From assembly GCA_917880885.1 (NCBI GenBank), contig OU862910.1, forward strand, positions 21,774,710 through 21,838,709: a DNA stretch of 64,000 nt, read 5' to 3'. Positions 1-10,682 of this stretch are shown here, in pieces. Position 1 is the first letter of the stretch, and every line of letters begins with the position of its first letter. Both the position numbers and the translations under genes were made by a program. This DNA is from Limnephilus marmoratus. Taxonomy: Eukaryota > Arthropoda > Insecta > Trichoptera > Limnephilidae. The notes beneath the pieces are model-generated. The model did not search any database and had not been told where the DNA came from. It saw only the letters and a program-made list of their open reading frames with translations.

Positions 1-1860
1 ATGTCATATGTTAACTTATATTCTCTTCTTTGCCATCCCCATTCATTAGATGGTAATTCATTTCCTGGCCATGTTTGAACTAGGAGGTATGTCCTCAGGA
101 GATACTGGAGTTTTCCATAAATCTTCTAGCCCACTTCCTTCCATGATGCGGCCAATTAATCCTAAATATTACATTAACAAATGAAAACCTTCTAGTCGTA
201 AAATAATTTTTGAAATTTCCGATGATCCGTCAGCCCCTTATACCATTTCAATAGCTCTGAGAAATAGCAGGTTGGTCGAAAGTTACAATGCATGTTTGAT
301 TGTTCTTTTTACACTGTTCTGTTGGGAGACATAGTGCAGTGTACACTGAGGATGGATTATTGGAATCAATATCAATAAATGGAACAGCCATTACTTAACT
401 GGTTCCATAATCCACACAATCGTTCATAGCGACATTTATAAACCCGTTCCAGTCAACTTTTGAATGCGTGCACTTAACCACCCTTGCGTGACCTTCAGCG
501 CCCTTGAGGTGATTTTTCACGAAAATGGTGCTTTATAAATCAGCCAAATATTATTAATTGGTTAGAGATACAAAATATAATGAATCGGCATGCTCTTTTT
601 TAGAAGATGTACATTCACTGATATTTTTTATGGTTACATATTTCAAGCTGCTCTTTTTTCTCTTCACGTAGCAACGTTGAGGGATGTTTTCTTTTTTCCC
701 AAAATTTCCACACTGAAGACGAGGTACATCTAGAGTTGTTGTCATATTAGAGGCCAGAGTGATACACTTGATTCCTCCCATGGCATAAAATGTATTTAGG
801 CCATCTAATCTTTTTATATTAACGTCGGAATTGTCAAACGATGTGTCATCTTCGATTATAGGAGGCCCAGCTTATTAGAGATCTCTGGTATGTCACCTTC
901 ATGATAAGACGAACAACGACGACAACACTTCTATTAAATGTTTAGATCCTTACATTCATTGTAAATACACAAACTTGTCTGTATTGATGACAAAAAAGAC
1001 CTAGGCCTTGCAGATGCTATTATGGCGTGGTTAATTAATAATAATATCAGGTCCATTATCATAAAACCTCTTCTTTGTTACAGTTGACGTGAACAGATTT
1101 AGAGTTTCAGGAACTAAATCATAACCCCACCAGTGATTTCGGGAATATCAGGATAGCTTTCACAATCATATGGCATTTTTTAATATATTCTCTGATTTTA
1201 TTTTATTTTATTTTATTTCTGCGGCAGCAAACTTTCCAGATTTGCTATCATTTCTTTGTTTCTGCACCAGTCATCTAGTATCTTAAAACTTGAGTGAGAT
1301 ATTCATATGGCAGTTTTTCTGCCAAAAATATATGTATACATCCGATCTTGAAAATTGTTGATTAATTGTTTTTTTCAGAAATGTATCTGAGTACGGAAGA
1401 TCAGTGCCACAAATATCTATTACTATTTCCCTTAATTTCTCTAAAGTAACTGAAATTCATCAGTATTTTCTAAGAAATTACAGAGTTTAAGCTTTTTTTG
1501 GCTGAATTATAGTCTTTAGATCTTTCTACAAACTTACTTTTTGAGTTAGTTTACTTTTACAGAACTTCTTGAAACAACTGTTATGATAGTCAGCTTCTGC
1601 GGTCACCAAATTAAACACACTTCACGGTTTAGATTTTACTTTTGCACCCCATTGATCATCTTTTGTTTTGCAAGCATTCATCAATGTTTCTCTTATTTCC
1701 ATTGTTAACACCAAACACATTTGTTCGCGATATTTATGAGGTAGTGTATGAATAAAAACTTTTTTTTGTCTCAAATAATACAGTTCTCCATCAAAATAAA
1801 TATATTTTCTAAATGACTTAGGAATCGCTGAGGTGTACTGGTCGATGAGCTACAATTAAT
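1..1860 (-). pseudogene. Pseudogene of an uncharacterised, high-copy insect ORF family
   Basis: Read on the minus strand, blocks of one protein appear in order, broken by stops and frameshifts. An N-terminal block at about 1600-1800 holds EIRETLMNACKTKDDQW and then AEADYHNSC. SARPRSFLSSIQTSLCIY lies near 1000. FDNSDVNIKRLDGLNTF followed by YAMGGIKCIT lies at about 750-830. SKVDWNGFINVAMND and PFIDIDSNNPSSVYTALC lie at about 330-460, with VTFDQPAIS near 280. LEGFHLLM, YLGLIGRIMEGSGLEDLW and DIPPSSNMARK lie at about 60-220. The same block order is known to me from a multicopy, uncharacterised protein family in insects and other invertebrates that behaves like a repeat. I know of no established function. 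The longest open stretch, 554-781, is part of it. Stops at the GTS* and HLLM* positions show it is dead. The C-terminus lies beyond base 1. The family assignment is from memory and moderately sure; the reading frames are seen directly. Confidence 0.7.
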
Positions 1861-3402
1861 ATTTGTAAAAGCCTTAATACTGCTAGCCCTAGAATACTTT
1901 TTCTACAATCTATGTATGTGCACGGTTACGCTATCCAAACTAGTTAATTTAACATGATTATTGTCATCATTTTCAATACTAGCGTTAATTTGCATTTGTA
2001 ACCACTTCGTTACTATAACAACATATCCTGTAAGGTCAGTTTACATAAAATACACAATAGGTTCTCTGCAGTTTGTTAATTTCTTGTTAATTAATTGTTT
2101 CTCAATATTTTTACCCGATTTAGGTGGTAAAACGCACAAAAAACTTGAAAGCTTGGCACAATAACATCAAAATATAACGCACAAAACCCACACACCTTAA
2201 TCTCAAGACAAAGGAGATGAAACTGTTTATTTTTATTCAATTTTTTCATTTGTTTCAACTTAATAAAATATCAAGTAGCGAAGCGACAAGATCGTCAAAC
2301 ATAAGACGCCGCTCCGTGTTACGACCAGCTCGCGTACTACATTAAGATGAAGTCGTAGTAAATAATGCAAAATCATATGTTTTTGTTTTGAAAATTTGAT
2401 CGCTTAGAAGTGTTGTAGATGCTTCAATTAAATACTGCGTGTAGAACATGCCTTGGCCCTTAAAAATGTCGGTCATTTTTTTAATAAGTTTTTTAATAAG
2501 CCTATAAAAAAATAAAGTATGAGGTCTAAAAAACACTTTCAAGTCCAAACTCTCCTATTTATAAACCCCTTTTCGGATATGGTTTTATTGTGTAATGTGG
2601 CAAATTCAGTTTATTTTATAATAATCGCAAAAAAAGTTGATATTTACACCCAATCTTCCCAAAATAAAATAAAATATGCATTTTCGCGTTGATATTTTAC
2701 AATACGGCCGCTAGTCGACGAATTCGGTTATTCAAAGTGACCCCTATGGCGTCCACCGAAGAACTACTGTCCACGGCACAGTAGTGAACTAGTGGATCGC
2801 CTTAAGCGCTTATCCACATATTTTCGATAGAAATTAAGTATGTAAGTAAACATTGTTATACACGCTTTTAAAGCTAATTAAATTTGGTAAACGATTTGTT
2901 TGAAATATTTTTTCATATTCTCTCGGACAAAAAAATATTCAACTTCAAAAAAATATTTTGCAAAAAAAAATTTTTTTTTAACAACAATCTCATTATTATT
3001 GGCCAAACTAACACAGATCATAAAAAAAATACTGAACATAATTTTTAGGCAATTTTGTAAGAAGTTAGGTGATGAAATTTTTTTTATGATATATGTTTTG
3101 GTTTATGAGATATAATCGCTTTAGTAGAAGCCCACATTTTAATGTTTGGGAGGGCACAGGGGGGGGAAGCAAGCGGGGGAGGAGTGGGGATTTTTGTGAA
3201 AATACTCCCTAGGATACGTACTACTTACTTGCAAAAATTCAGCTTTCTCTTAATTTGTTCCAGTTAGGGCCTGTTTTTTGTCTAGATTGACTGGGCTATT
3301 ATTGGACTATACCAGTCTTTATTATTTACTGAGATCCTTGATTAACTACTAATCAACATTATAAAATAGTATTAAGTTTTAACGGTTTAAACTATAAAAA
3401 TA
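1861..3402. other. AT-rich stretch, no gene
   Basis: No supported coding region. ORFs here (1961-2164, 2342-2548, 2900-3115) are low-complexity, rich in F, I and K, and look random. A small perfect hairpin sits at 2763-2785. Confidence 0.6.
2763..2785. repeat. Perfect 8-bp hairpin in a restriction-site-rich patch
   Basis: ACTACTGT, a 7-nt spacer, then ACAGTAGT. The surrounding 100 bases hold GTCGAC, GAATTC, ACTAGT, CTTAAG and AGCGCT within a GC-richer island, unlike the flanks. Confidence 0.6.
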
Positions 3403-3718
3403 CAGTACAATCTGACTAATCTGGCACTATTAAAAACCAGAGTTCAGGAATGTTCGGATTACTGGATTATAGAGAAAAAATCATAATAAATAAAACAAAG
3501 CATTTCATAAAGAGAATATAAACATTATTCACACTTCAAAACAACAGGTAAATACTTACGCACGTGCACATGAGATAAGTTAGACTGCAAGACGACGATG
3601 CGGCGATGGAGCGCATAGGAGTAGAGGGGCGAGGGAGGCGCGGACGGAGGGTGCCAGATTATTGGACGTATCGGTGTATTGAAGTGCCAGATTAGTGAGA
3701 TTGTACTGTACAACAAAA
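3403..3718. mobile_element. pogo/Tigger-type MITE
   Basis: A 316 bp element flanked by TA on both sides (3401-3402 and 3719-3720). The inverted termini begin CAGTACAATCTSACTA and continue through AATCTGGCAC, about 26 bp with one mismatch by eye. Internal words such as GGATTACTGGATTA match the style of pogo/Tigger (jerky-type) elements, whose termini start CAGT and which duplicate TA. There is no transposase inside, so it is non-autonomous. The interior also has a GC-rich patch (3594-3650). Confidence 0.75.
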
Positions 3719-4328
3719 ATAGCATCCAAAATTTAAGTTACGTAAGTTATTAGTAAAATATTATTATTTATCTTAAAGATAGAACAATATGTCAATCAGC
3801 TTTGGCGTTAGCATTAATTATTTATCAAAACAAGCCGGGGTTTTCAACTTTCCTCATCTCATACAATGGTTTTCGAATGTTGTACAAGTTTTATGCAACC
3901 ACATTATTTGTGTAAATGTGAATCGAATCTGATTTCAATTTAATTCTCAAAACATTCTGCTGACTGAAACTTTTTTTTTCGTATTAGCGTTTTTCACGCG
4001 CGTGCATAGCTTGAAAAACAAATTCGAAAATAGAAATTTCGTACATTTATAGACCCGCGATGTTATAATGTGAGTGACAATATGAAAGATTTCATCTTCC
4101 TAATTTTGTATCTATATTTTTTATTTTATTTTCACATAAAAAGCTATGCTTGTGTGTATGACCTTTATCAACAACTTGTTGACCCTATCCCAGGGCTTTA
4201 TCGATATCTCAAAACTCTTAGATGATAAGGTTTGTTCCTTAGGTAACATTTAAGTGTTGGGCTGAAGTAATGGGAGTTGTGCAGAGAGAATAAAACTTGA
4301 TCTTAATGAATTTGACTTCTTCCAGTAA
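3719..4328. other. Intergenic AT-rich stretch, no gene
   Basis: Nothing recognisable on either strand. Confidence 0.6.
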
Positions 4329-5200
4329 GGGAATATACCCATACTACGTGACACACTTTTTGCAATTTTTTACCCCCCCCCCCCCCCCTCCAGTGACCAT
4401 GTGTAGTATATTCCAAGACCCCCCCCCCCTACAGTTTTCACATAGTATTTCATAAATATGGTTTCTAATCATTTTTTGCTAACACAAAATAAAAAATGCA
4501 TTTTTTGGCTTATATTTGTCTTTATTAATACGGCACTTGCTGCGTGACAGCAAGAGTGCATGCATTACAAGTGAAAAAAATATAATCAAGACAAAACTTA
4601 TGTCAAAATATATTGAAACCGGAATGTAATTTATGGAAACGAAAATCTTGTTATTTTTATAAACATTTTTCATCTCAATCATCTTCAATAAACACGTTCC
4701 CTGAACTTTTTCACTTATTTGAATATACGAGGGTGGGTTTTTAAGTTTGCGGATTGGGTAAGGAGTGGAAATAAAAACCAAAATTATTTTTCCTTTTCAA
4801 CATATTCACCTACTACCCTAATACATTTTTCCGATCTTTAAATTAACTTAAAGGAACTTTACAACAGCGCGGAACTCAATTTTCTTCACATTTCACAATT
4901 TCTTCCCGATTGAAGTGTTTGGTCGACGATAGCTCAAAGACTAATGACCTAATTACGATAAAACCCGGTGTTTATCCTAAAAATGAGTTGTTCAATTAGT
5001 ACCTAATTCAGCGGTACCCCCATTAATCACTTACTTTCCCATTCCGCGAACTTAAAAACTTCCCCTCGTAGCTCGAAAAAAAGCGCGATATTTCTAACGT
5101 GATAAAAACCTAAGCCCCCCCCGTTGTGACCAAGCGTGGTATTTTGATGACCCCCCCCCCCCCCCCCCCTGAACAGGTCATGTAGTATGGGTACGTTCCC
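4329..5200. mobile_element. PIF/Harbinger-like non-autonomous element
   Basis: The termini are inverted repeats: the left end starts GGGAATATACCCATACTA and the right end, reverse-complemented, starts GGGAACGTACCCATACTA, both continuing CRTGAC. Each end is flanked by TAA (4326-4328 and 5201-5203), matching the TWA target duplication typical of PIF/Harbinger, whose termini often begin with G-runs. Long C homopolymers lie just inside both ends (about 4373-4388 and 5151-5169). No transposase remains. A mariner relic (4728-5068) is nested inside. An alternative superfamily with a 3 bp duplication cannot be excluded. Confidence 0.65.
4728..5068 (-). mobile_element. Mariner relic nested in the Harbinger-like element
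   Basis: The inverted termini are CGAGGGTGGGTTTTTAAG at the left and, reverse-complemented, CGAGGGGAAGTTTTTAAG at the right, each next to TA (4726-4727 and 5069-5070). On the minus strand, 4793-4834 reads S-EKCIRVVGEYVEK, the shape of a mariner transposase C-terminus (family pattern KCI..xGxYVEK). The catalytic domain and N-terminus are gone. The element is about 340 bp against roughly 1.3 kb for an intact mariner. It is a different subfamily from the mariners at 53.6 and 59.7 kb. Confidence 0.75.
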
Positions 5201-5242
5201 TAAGTCGTCTGAGTGGCAAATTCTTATCTAAAGGGTACCTAC

Positions 5243-5362
5243 CTGCAGGACAGAAGATCTTCTTAATTAGCTCAACAACAGGATACAAGTGACCCATGCC
5301 TTGCTCTTGGACCTCCACATTTCGTCTAACTAGCTCTTCTGTACATTTTCCATCGGGGATTC
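5243..5362 (-). CDS. Orphan exon-like ORF with consensus splice sites
   Basis: On the minus strand a pyrimidine-rich tract ending in ACTCTACACAG precedes a 120-base block that is open in only one frame, followed by a near-ideal donor, CTGCAG|GTAGGT. The translation begins IPDGKCTEELVRRN, continues VEVQEQGMGHLYPVVELIKK and ends IFCPAG. It reads like real protein rather than noise. I do not recognise it. G-HL-P-V---I--IF has a faint resemblance to the region before motif 1 in phenylalanyl-tRNA synthetase alpha chains, which I treat as a guess. No neighbouring exon was found, so it may be one exon of a host gene with long introns, or a pseudo-exon captured among transposons. Confidence 0.4.
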
Positions 5363-5389
5363 CTGTGTAGAGTGTAAAAAAAGTCTACT

Positions 5390-5513
5390 TCTTGAAAGCT
5401 CATGAATTCTCGGAATGGTACATGAGCAGGGGTTCGACTTTGAAATCATCGCTTGCATTAGCACAAATAAGAGAGTGAGATGGTTCTTTCATGCACTTGT
5501 GACTGGGCATTGT
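5390..5513 (-). pseudogene. Tigger/pogo-type transposase fragment (DDE domain)
   Basis: The minus strand reads TMPSHKCMKEPSHS, then LICANASDDFKVEPLLMYHS, then ENS*AFKK. This matches the stretch between the first two catalytic acidic residues of Tigger/CENP-B-related transposases, where the family carries a pattern like ANAxGDFKxKPLLxYHSxNPRAxK. A stop replaces the expected proline-arginine region, and the open stretch ends there. It is a decayed fragment of about 40 residues joined directly to the LINE-like fragment on its N-terminal side. The family comparison is from memory. Confidence 0.5.
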
Positions 5514-5925
5514 ATTTTTTTTACTGTGATATAAGTCCCTGCTGCCATGCGGGCATGCAGCCTTCTTTTTGCTGATCTGCAGGTCGTGCTCAAATTTTGA
5601 CTTATTTATGGTTCTTTTACTTTCCTTTGCCAATTTGTTTATGCTGATCTGTTTTCGGATGTTTGAAGTATGTTGCAGGCTTTCTTTTTTTTCAACTAAC
5701 TGCTTCGGAGCATTTTCTACTGAACCACGGCTTCGAGCTCATGCCATTTTCTTTAACGGTGAATTGTATTCCATCCATGGTGGATGTGATGACTTCACCA
5801 ATTTCCTGGGCATATCTGAAAGGATACGAAGTCTGAAAACAGATAGCTGACCACGGGTTTGTTTTTTTAAATAAATCTACAGTTTTGTTCTGAGATTGAT
5901 GAAATTTTGCACAGGACATTGTCAT
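5514..5925 (-). pseudogene. Probable LINE ORF2 fragment (linker between endonuclease and RT)
   Basis: Two minus-strand frames separated by a frameshift near 5695 carry, in order, EVITSTMDGIQF, SKPWFSRKCSEAVS, a lysine-rich helix with AKESKRTINKSKFEHD, and CPHGSRDLY. Non-LTR retrotransposons of the Jockey-like group show a matching order in the linker between endonuclease and reverse transcriptase: a GM..YIP-like block, KPWF..xC..AV, a basic helix, then P.GSR.FW. Neither the endonuclease nor the RT catalytic motifs are present. It is dead by frameshift. The assignment rests on pattern order and is moderate to low in certainty. Confidence 0.4.
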
Positions 5926-6166
5926 TTGTGTTTATTCCTAAATTATGTCTTTATTTCGCTTCATTTATTTATTTTTCTAAGTGTGGCTCCTCTGACTGAA
6001 TGTCTTTGAAAATGTGTCAAAATACATGTTCTAGTGAAAGTTTTTCAATGGGATTGTGGTATTAGGTTTTGCATCGAGCTAATAGTGCTAAAAAGGACGT
6101 TAAAGTTTGCAAGTGAATTTAATTTAGGACAAAGAATTTTTTGCTCAACGACAGCAAATTAGATTT

Positions 6167-6568
6167 TTTTTTTTTACAGTGAATCTCAACCGCTCCCGTC
6201 TGGAGCCAGTGAGACTATGGCATCCCCAATTGGGGTGTGTTGTGAGGCTGAAGGTAGTGGGGAGGGGAAGGAGGTGAGGAAGAGGAAGGTTGGGAAGTAC
6301 CTGACTATTCAGATCTGGTCACTAAACACGGCTAAAGCCATTTTCAAGCAACGTTTCAATTCTGAATGATGGTCTTACACCAGGGCGATACTGATAGTAT
6401 CTTCCACTCCGGAACATGCCGCAAATATACTATATATTATTTTAAATGAATTAATTGTGAAATAACACAAATTAATCAAATAAAATTTATTTGCGCATGC
6501 CGGGTTCGAACCCGCGACCTCCGGATTGTGAGTCAAGAGTCTTACCCACTGGACTACGGAGGTCGTCA
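6167..6568 (-). mobile_element. tRNA-derived SINE, family A, copy 1
   Basis: A full-length copy in minus orientation. The tRNA-like head is at about 6496-6566 (reverse strand). It has an A box, TAGTCCAGTGG, fitting TRGYNNARNGG, and a B box, GGTTCGAACCC. The body follows, with the family words CAATTGGGG and AGATCTGGTCAC, and then an A tail seen as the T-run at 6169-6176. It would be transcribed by Pol III from the internal promoter if active, and mobilised by a LINE in trans. It shares its body with the copies at 27.4, 46.7, 50.8 and 61.8 kb. Confidence 0.85.
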
Positions 6569-8112
6569 TAAGATAAGACTCTCCAATTTCACTTTCGGTT
6601 ATTGCTTGAAGATTTGTTTATTCATGTTAGCATAATAGCTCTAGCAGGCTCGGGGCCAACCGTTGGGACCGTTGACGTATAATATAATATCGTCAATGGT
6701 TGGGACACTTGAAGTAGCACGAGGGACCATGAATTATTACTAATTTCACTTTGCAGGACTCGGAAGCAAAAAATGGCAAACAAAGGCACTAAAACAGATA
6801 AGTAGTTGAGGCGTTGACAGACATGGGTCACAATTGTTCTTATATTATATAGACTGATCTTTTGTGGGCTTGATGAAGACATTTACAATATCAATAGAAT
6901 GAAATAATAAAAATAAAATAAAGTTATGTCAAGCACACGGATGGATAATCGCATATTTGTTTAATGATGCGTTTGTTTATCTTGACAAACTAAACTAGTG
7001 AATGCATTTATAGGTTTGCGCTGCTTAAAATACCCTCGCCTCACTGATGTGCAAGGGGAAAAAGGTGTGAGAAAGGATCTTAGTTATTTTATTATGTTAA
7101 ATATTTATCTAAACACACTTTAGACCGGAAGAGTGGATGGACCTTTTACGCCGGTCCTACTTGATTGCCTGGAATGGCATTGGTGTCAAACATGTTTGTG
7201 TAAGTAAATGTAAAAAACATATAAATATATATGTATTTATACAAGATGGGGAGATCTTCTTATTGTCTTTTGAGTGGAATAATATTTTATCATAGGAAAC
7301 TTACATTTTAGCATTGAAATTGCCCAAATTGTTCATTCTTATGTGATAATTTGTACAAAAATGAAAACCATTTTTTTTGTAAAATAATGAAATAAAACGT
7401 CACTAAATGACCCAACACTTGCAACCTGCTTATGGAGTCCTATTACAAAGTAGACTATAATTTTGGACAACACTTGTACACTTGTGGTGAGTAATATAGA
7501 AAAAATTTATTCAAATGCACATATTATTTTCGAAGATATATTTTCTCCAACGGGTTCCTTATTTTTGCCCGCCTGTTTCAGTCAGTTTAAAAAAAATATA
7601 TTTCATCAGTTTTGGAATTGGTACTTTTAGTGTATTTCAGAAGATAGTCCTTTCTTCGTACACATATTTATTCACTCATATATGACTTGAATATTCAAGA
7701 AGAAGCAAAAAGAATGAGAACGAAGCAAAAGGATAAGTGGGATGAGTTAAAAAGAAGTAAGGGGAGGCAAAAATAAACGTAAAAGTGATGGAGGAGCCAA
7801 TAAGAAGCAAGACATAAAGAAAAGGGAAAAAACAAACAAACAATAATGCTCAATCAATTCCTTTATTCCTGCCTATCCTAAATTCCAATATTGGCTTATT
7901 AGATTACCATGTATACCGGACCGATTGATTAAACTCCAACCTCCTTGCCATCCTCAGAGCAAGTGTTCCAAGTCTTAAGAAATCAGTACATCCTGGTGTA
8001 CCGATCTTACCCAGACATAAGTGCTTCTGGCTAGGGTGGCACATTTGTATCGAATTGTATCAAGATTGTTGAAATTTTGCACACAATCTTCAAAATAGGA
8101 GGAAGGTCATGA
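6569..8112. other. Intergenic, no supported gene
   Basis: A minus-strand open frame at 6622-6882 is somewhat hydrophobic but overlaps an imperfect hairpin (about 6657-6705) and has no recognisable domain. Nothing else was found. Confidence 0.55.
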
Positions 8113-8300
8113 TAGCACCCCACACACGCACACTTCGGAGCGACCGAGTCCCGCGGCACTTCAGGCCGCCACGCAAAAAAGTGAAGACCGATAGTAAGTT
8201 AACGGTTCACAGCGCAGTTCACCGTGAGACTTTTCGCACGGCGGCCTGAAGTGGCGCGGGACTCGATCGCTCCGAAGTGTGCGTGTAGGGGGTGCCAGTA
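8113..8300. repeat. Palindromic MITE-like element
   Basis: Arms of about 65 bp (8115-8182 and 8229-8298) are near-perfect inverted repeats around a spacer of about 45 bases. They include CACACTTCGGAGCGA and CACTTCAGGCCGCC. The arms are GC-rich against AT-rich flanks. I could not define a target duplication. Confidence 0.75.
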
Positions 8301-9171
8301 TCTACACTTAGAACATTGTTGTATACAGTGGCGTAGCTAGCATGGGTGGTATCCGGGGCGGATGTCACCCCCTGGGGCGTGGTGTCACCCCCCCCCCCCC
8401 CTATTAAAGTTGACTTGAGAAAATCAAAACATTCATAAAATTGGTTTAACCTGGAGGGGGGGGGATTTCTCCACAAACATATAGGCTACGTTCGCCAATA
8501 AAAAGACCGAGCCAGACAAAATTCGGGGCACTCCACGGGGAGCCATGGAGCTAAGAAAATATAAATAACAGACCGTGTTCATGTGTACAATACTTTGGTG
8601 ACAATATCCTTCGTAATTTTTTTTTCCACGGTCGAGTGTCACCCAGGGCCGTAGCTAGAGTTGAATTTAAGGTAGGGCAGCGGTAATTACAGGTAGGGCG
8701 CAAGTAAAATGATCTGATCTGTCGGGCGGGGGGGGGGGGGGGGGGCGACAAAATGTCACAATAAATAATAATAATATCTTGTTGAAATTTTAATCATTTC
8801 TTTCATATTTTTGTTGCATATATGATTCAGACCGATTGAAATGGGCACGGAATTTTTCATTCCTTATTCTGTGACAAACCTAGGGAATCCCCTTTCTTCA
8901 AATAAATGTATAATAATGTCATCTTGATAACTGCAGCGACTGGCAACACCGTCCGGGTCGAATTTTGTTTTGCACTTGGATTTTTATGACTAATATTCAG
9001 TGAGAATGATTGAGAGAGGTCCGTGGGCGATGCGCAACAATTCTAAGAAAGTTTCATGGATCGTCACGTGTTCCAATGGATCGTCAAACCATCCATGTGT
9101 TCCAAGTACAAAAGTAAGAGGAAAACCATTTTCTTGTTCTGGGTGTAGTATCTGAGCGCTGAGGACTTAGC

Positions 9172-9478
9172 AGATTAACTCCTGGGTTAAAACCAGTTTC
9201 ATGTTTCGAATGATCTGTCAAAATTCCAGTAGCGGATTAATCTGCTGACACATTTCGAAGAAAATCTTTCTAATATTTCGAAAACTTTTTATTTCAAACC
9301 ATTCCACAAAATTCATAATTCGTAGGAAAACCATACTACGCATTATATGAGAATAATACTAATTAAATCTGTGGACACGCAAACAGATTCACCCTTAATT
9401 TAAAACCAGTTTTGTGATCAGAATGTAAATTTCCAGTTATGGATTCATCTGCTGACACATTTTGAAGGAAAACGTTCT
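9172..9478. repeat. Diverged direct repeat inside hAT element B
   Basis: Two copies of about 95 bp (9172-9270 and 9385-9478) share AAAACCAGTTT, a spaced TTCCAGT, then TCTGCTGACACATTT and GAAAA. Confidence 0.65.
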
Positions 9479-9487
9479 CTTATTCGA

Positions 9488-9660
9488 AGTGAATTGGAGG
9501 TTATCCACCACATACCCGCCCGGTGTAAGTAACAGAAGGTTACTGTTTAACAAGGACTCTTATTTTTTTTATAGAACGACCCTACAATTACAATTAACTA
9601 AAACTAGACCCCTATTATCCCTGCATACGTTGTTAGCGAGCAGTATGCAAGTGCTTGATC
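9488..9660 (+). repeat. Second copy of the retro-insert repeat of 22303-22503
   Basis: Both loci carry GGAGGTTATCCACCACATAC near the start and GCATACGTTGTTAG then GCAAGTGCTTG near the end, with similar spacing. Here the repeat lies within hAT element B. No target duplication was found at this copy. Confidence 0.7.
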
Positions 9661-10682
9661 TGATGACAAACCGTTTAGTATGGAGAAGGCCCGAAGATAT
9701 CGATCTAGGGATTGGTTTATTTATGACTCAACCGTTGAATAACATCCCCATTATAAATAAATTCCCCCTAAGCAGTGATTGCAATACGCGCACAGCCTCT
9801 CACCACTTACTTCAATTCCATCTATGGCAGAGTAAAGAATTGATATAATATGATTCTTTGGTTAATTCGAAGCTGTTTAGTTAGATGTCGCTACGCTATA
9901 CTAATAGGTAGTATTTTTTTTCAATCATGTCAAACAATGAACAAACAGTTTACTAGTATATTATCATAGTCGATGGTATTTCTTAAGGTAGGGCACAGGT
10001 ATTTTAAGGTAGGGCATTGCCTCCTAATGCCCTCCCCTAGCTACGGCCCTGGTGTCACCCCTTTGCTGGGTGACACTCGACCGTGGGGCGGACCGCCGAT
10101 CGTTGTATATAAAAATAAAGTCACATAAACTAAGTTATTTGTCTTTTTTAAAGTGATAACCAGTTAGGAGAACTTTTCTTCAAAAAATTAATATGGTTTG
10201 TCTATAAAAGTCAAAAACACGAAAGCTCTACCAGAAAGATTACAGAGCGCATAGTTAATTATTTTAACCTTTGTGCAAACATAATGTTTATCAACAAAAA
10301 TAAATCAATTTGTCCTAATTTTACAAGGGCAAAAACCCCATTGCCCATTTCCTTATTATTCCTCTATTTCTCCCCCTCCTCTGGATATAAATCCCCCTCG
10401 TCTGTGGTTGACGATGATGCCATGTCCCAATAATAAAAAACGTGTTTAGGGTAAAAAAACATTGTTTTACCCAATGACGTTACGTTTTACCATGTTATAA
10501 AGGACAAAAAACCATTTTTAAATTCCTTGTTTTACCATGTTTAAGGGGTAAAACATTTATATTTTGAAGGATAAAAGATGTTTTTCGAAAGTTTTTTTTG
10601 AGAAATTAAATAAGAACACACCTAACTAACTAAATTATCTTCAACGCTTCATGAAAAATAATCATTTCATAATTATTCTTAG

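Larger units (their letters stand above)
8644..10051. mobile_element. hAT element B, 1.4 kb, non-autonomous
   Basis: The termini are CAGGGCCGTAGCTAG at the left and, reverse-complemented, CAGGGCCGTAGCTAGGGG at the right. An exact 8 bp duplication, GTGTCACC, flanks it (8636-8643 and 10052-10059), which is diagnostic of hAT-type insertion. Subterminal words such as AAGGTAGGGC repeat at both ends. The open frame at 9462-9848 shows no hAT transposase motifs (no BED finger, no dimerisation block) and overlaps a repeat shared with 22303-22503, so I do not call it a gene. Confidence 0.85.
8326..10101. mobile_element. hAT-like element A, interrupted by hAT element B
   Basis: The left end starts CAGTGGCGTAGCTAGCAT, typical of hAT termini, and the body (to about 8480) matches the complete 233 bp MITE at 14561-14793. 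The same 8 bases, GTTGTATA, flank it at 8318-8325 and 10102-10109. The right end stops within a conserved GGGCGGACCGCC block and lacks the last 15 or so bases of the expected TIR. Element B sits inside it, in the loop of a short palindrome (CCACGGTCGAGTGTCACC and its reverse complement). Confidence 0.6.

Noticed and set aside
6500..6566. Possible tRNA gene
   Set aside because: A and B boxes are present, but the same head recurs with a shared body and A-tail at five loci, so it is a SINE head, not a functional tRNA gene.
9462..9848. 128-codon ORF inside hAT element B
   Set aside because: No hAT transposase motif. Overlaps a noncoding-looking repeat shared with 22303-22503, where the frame is not kept.
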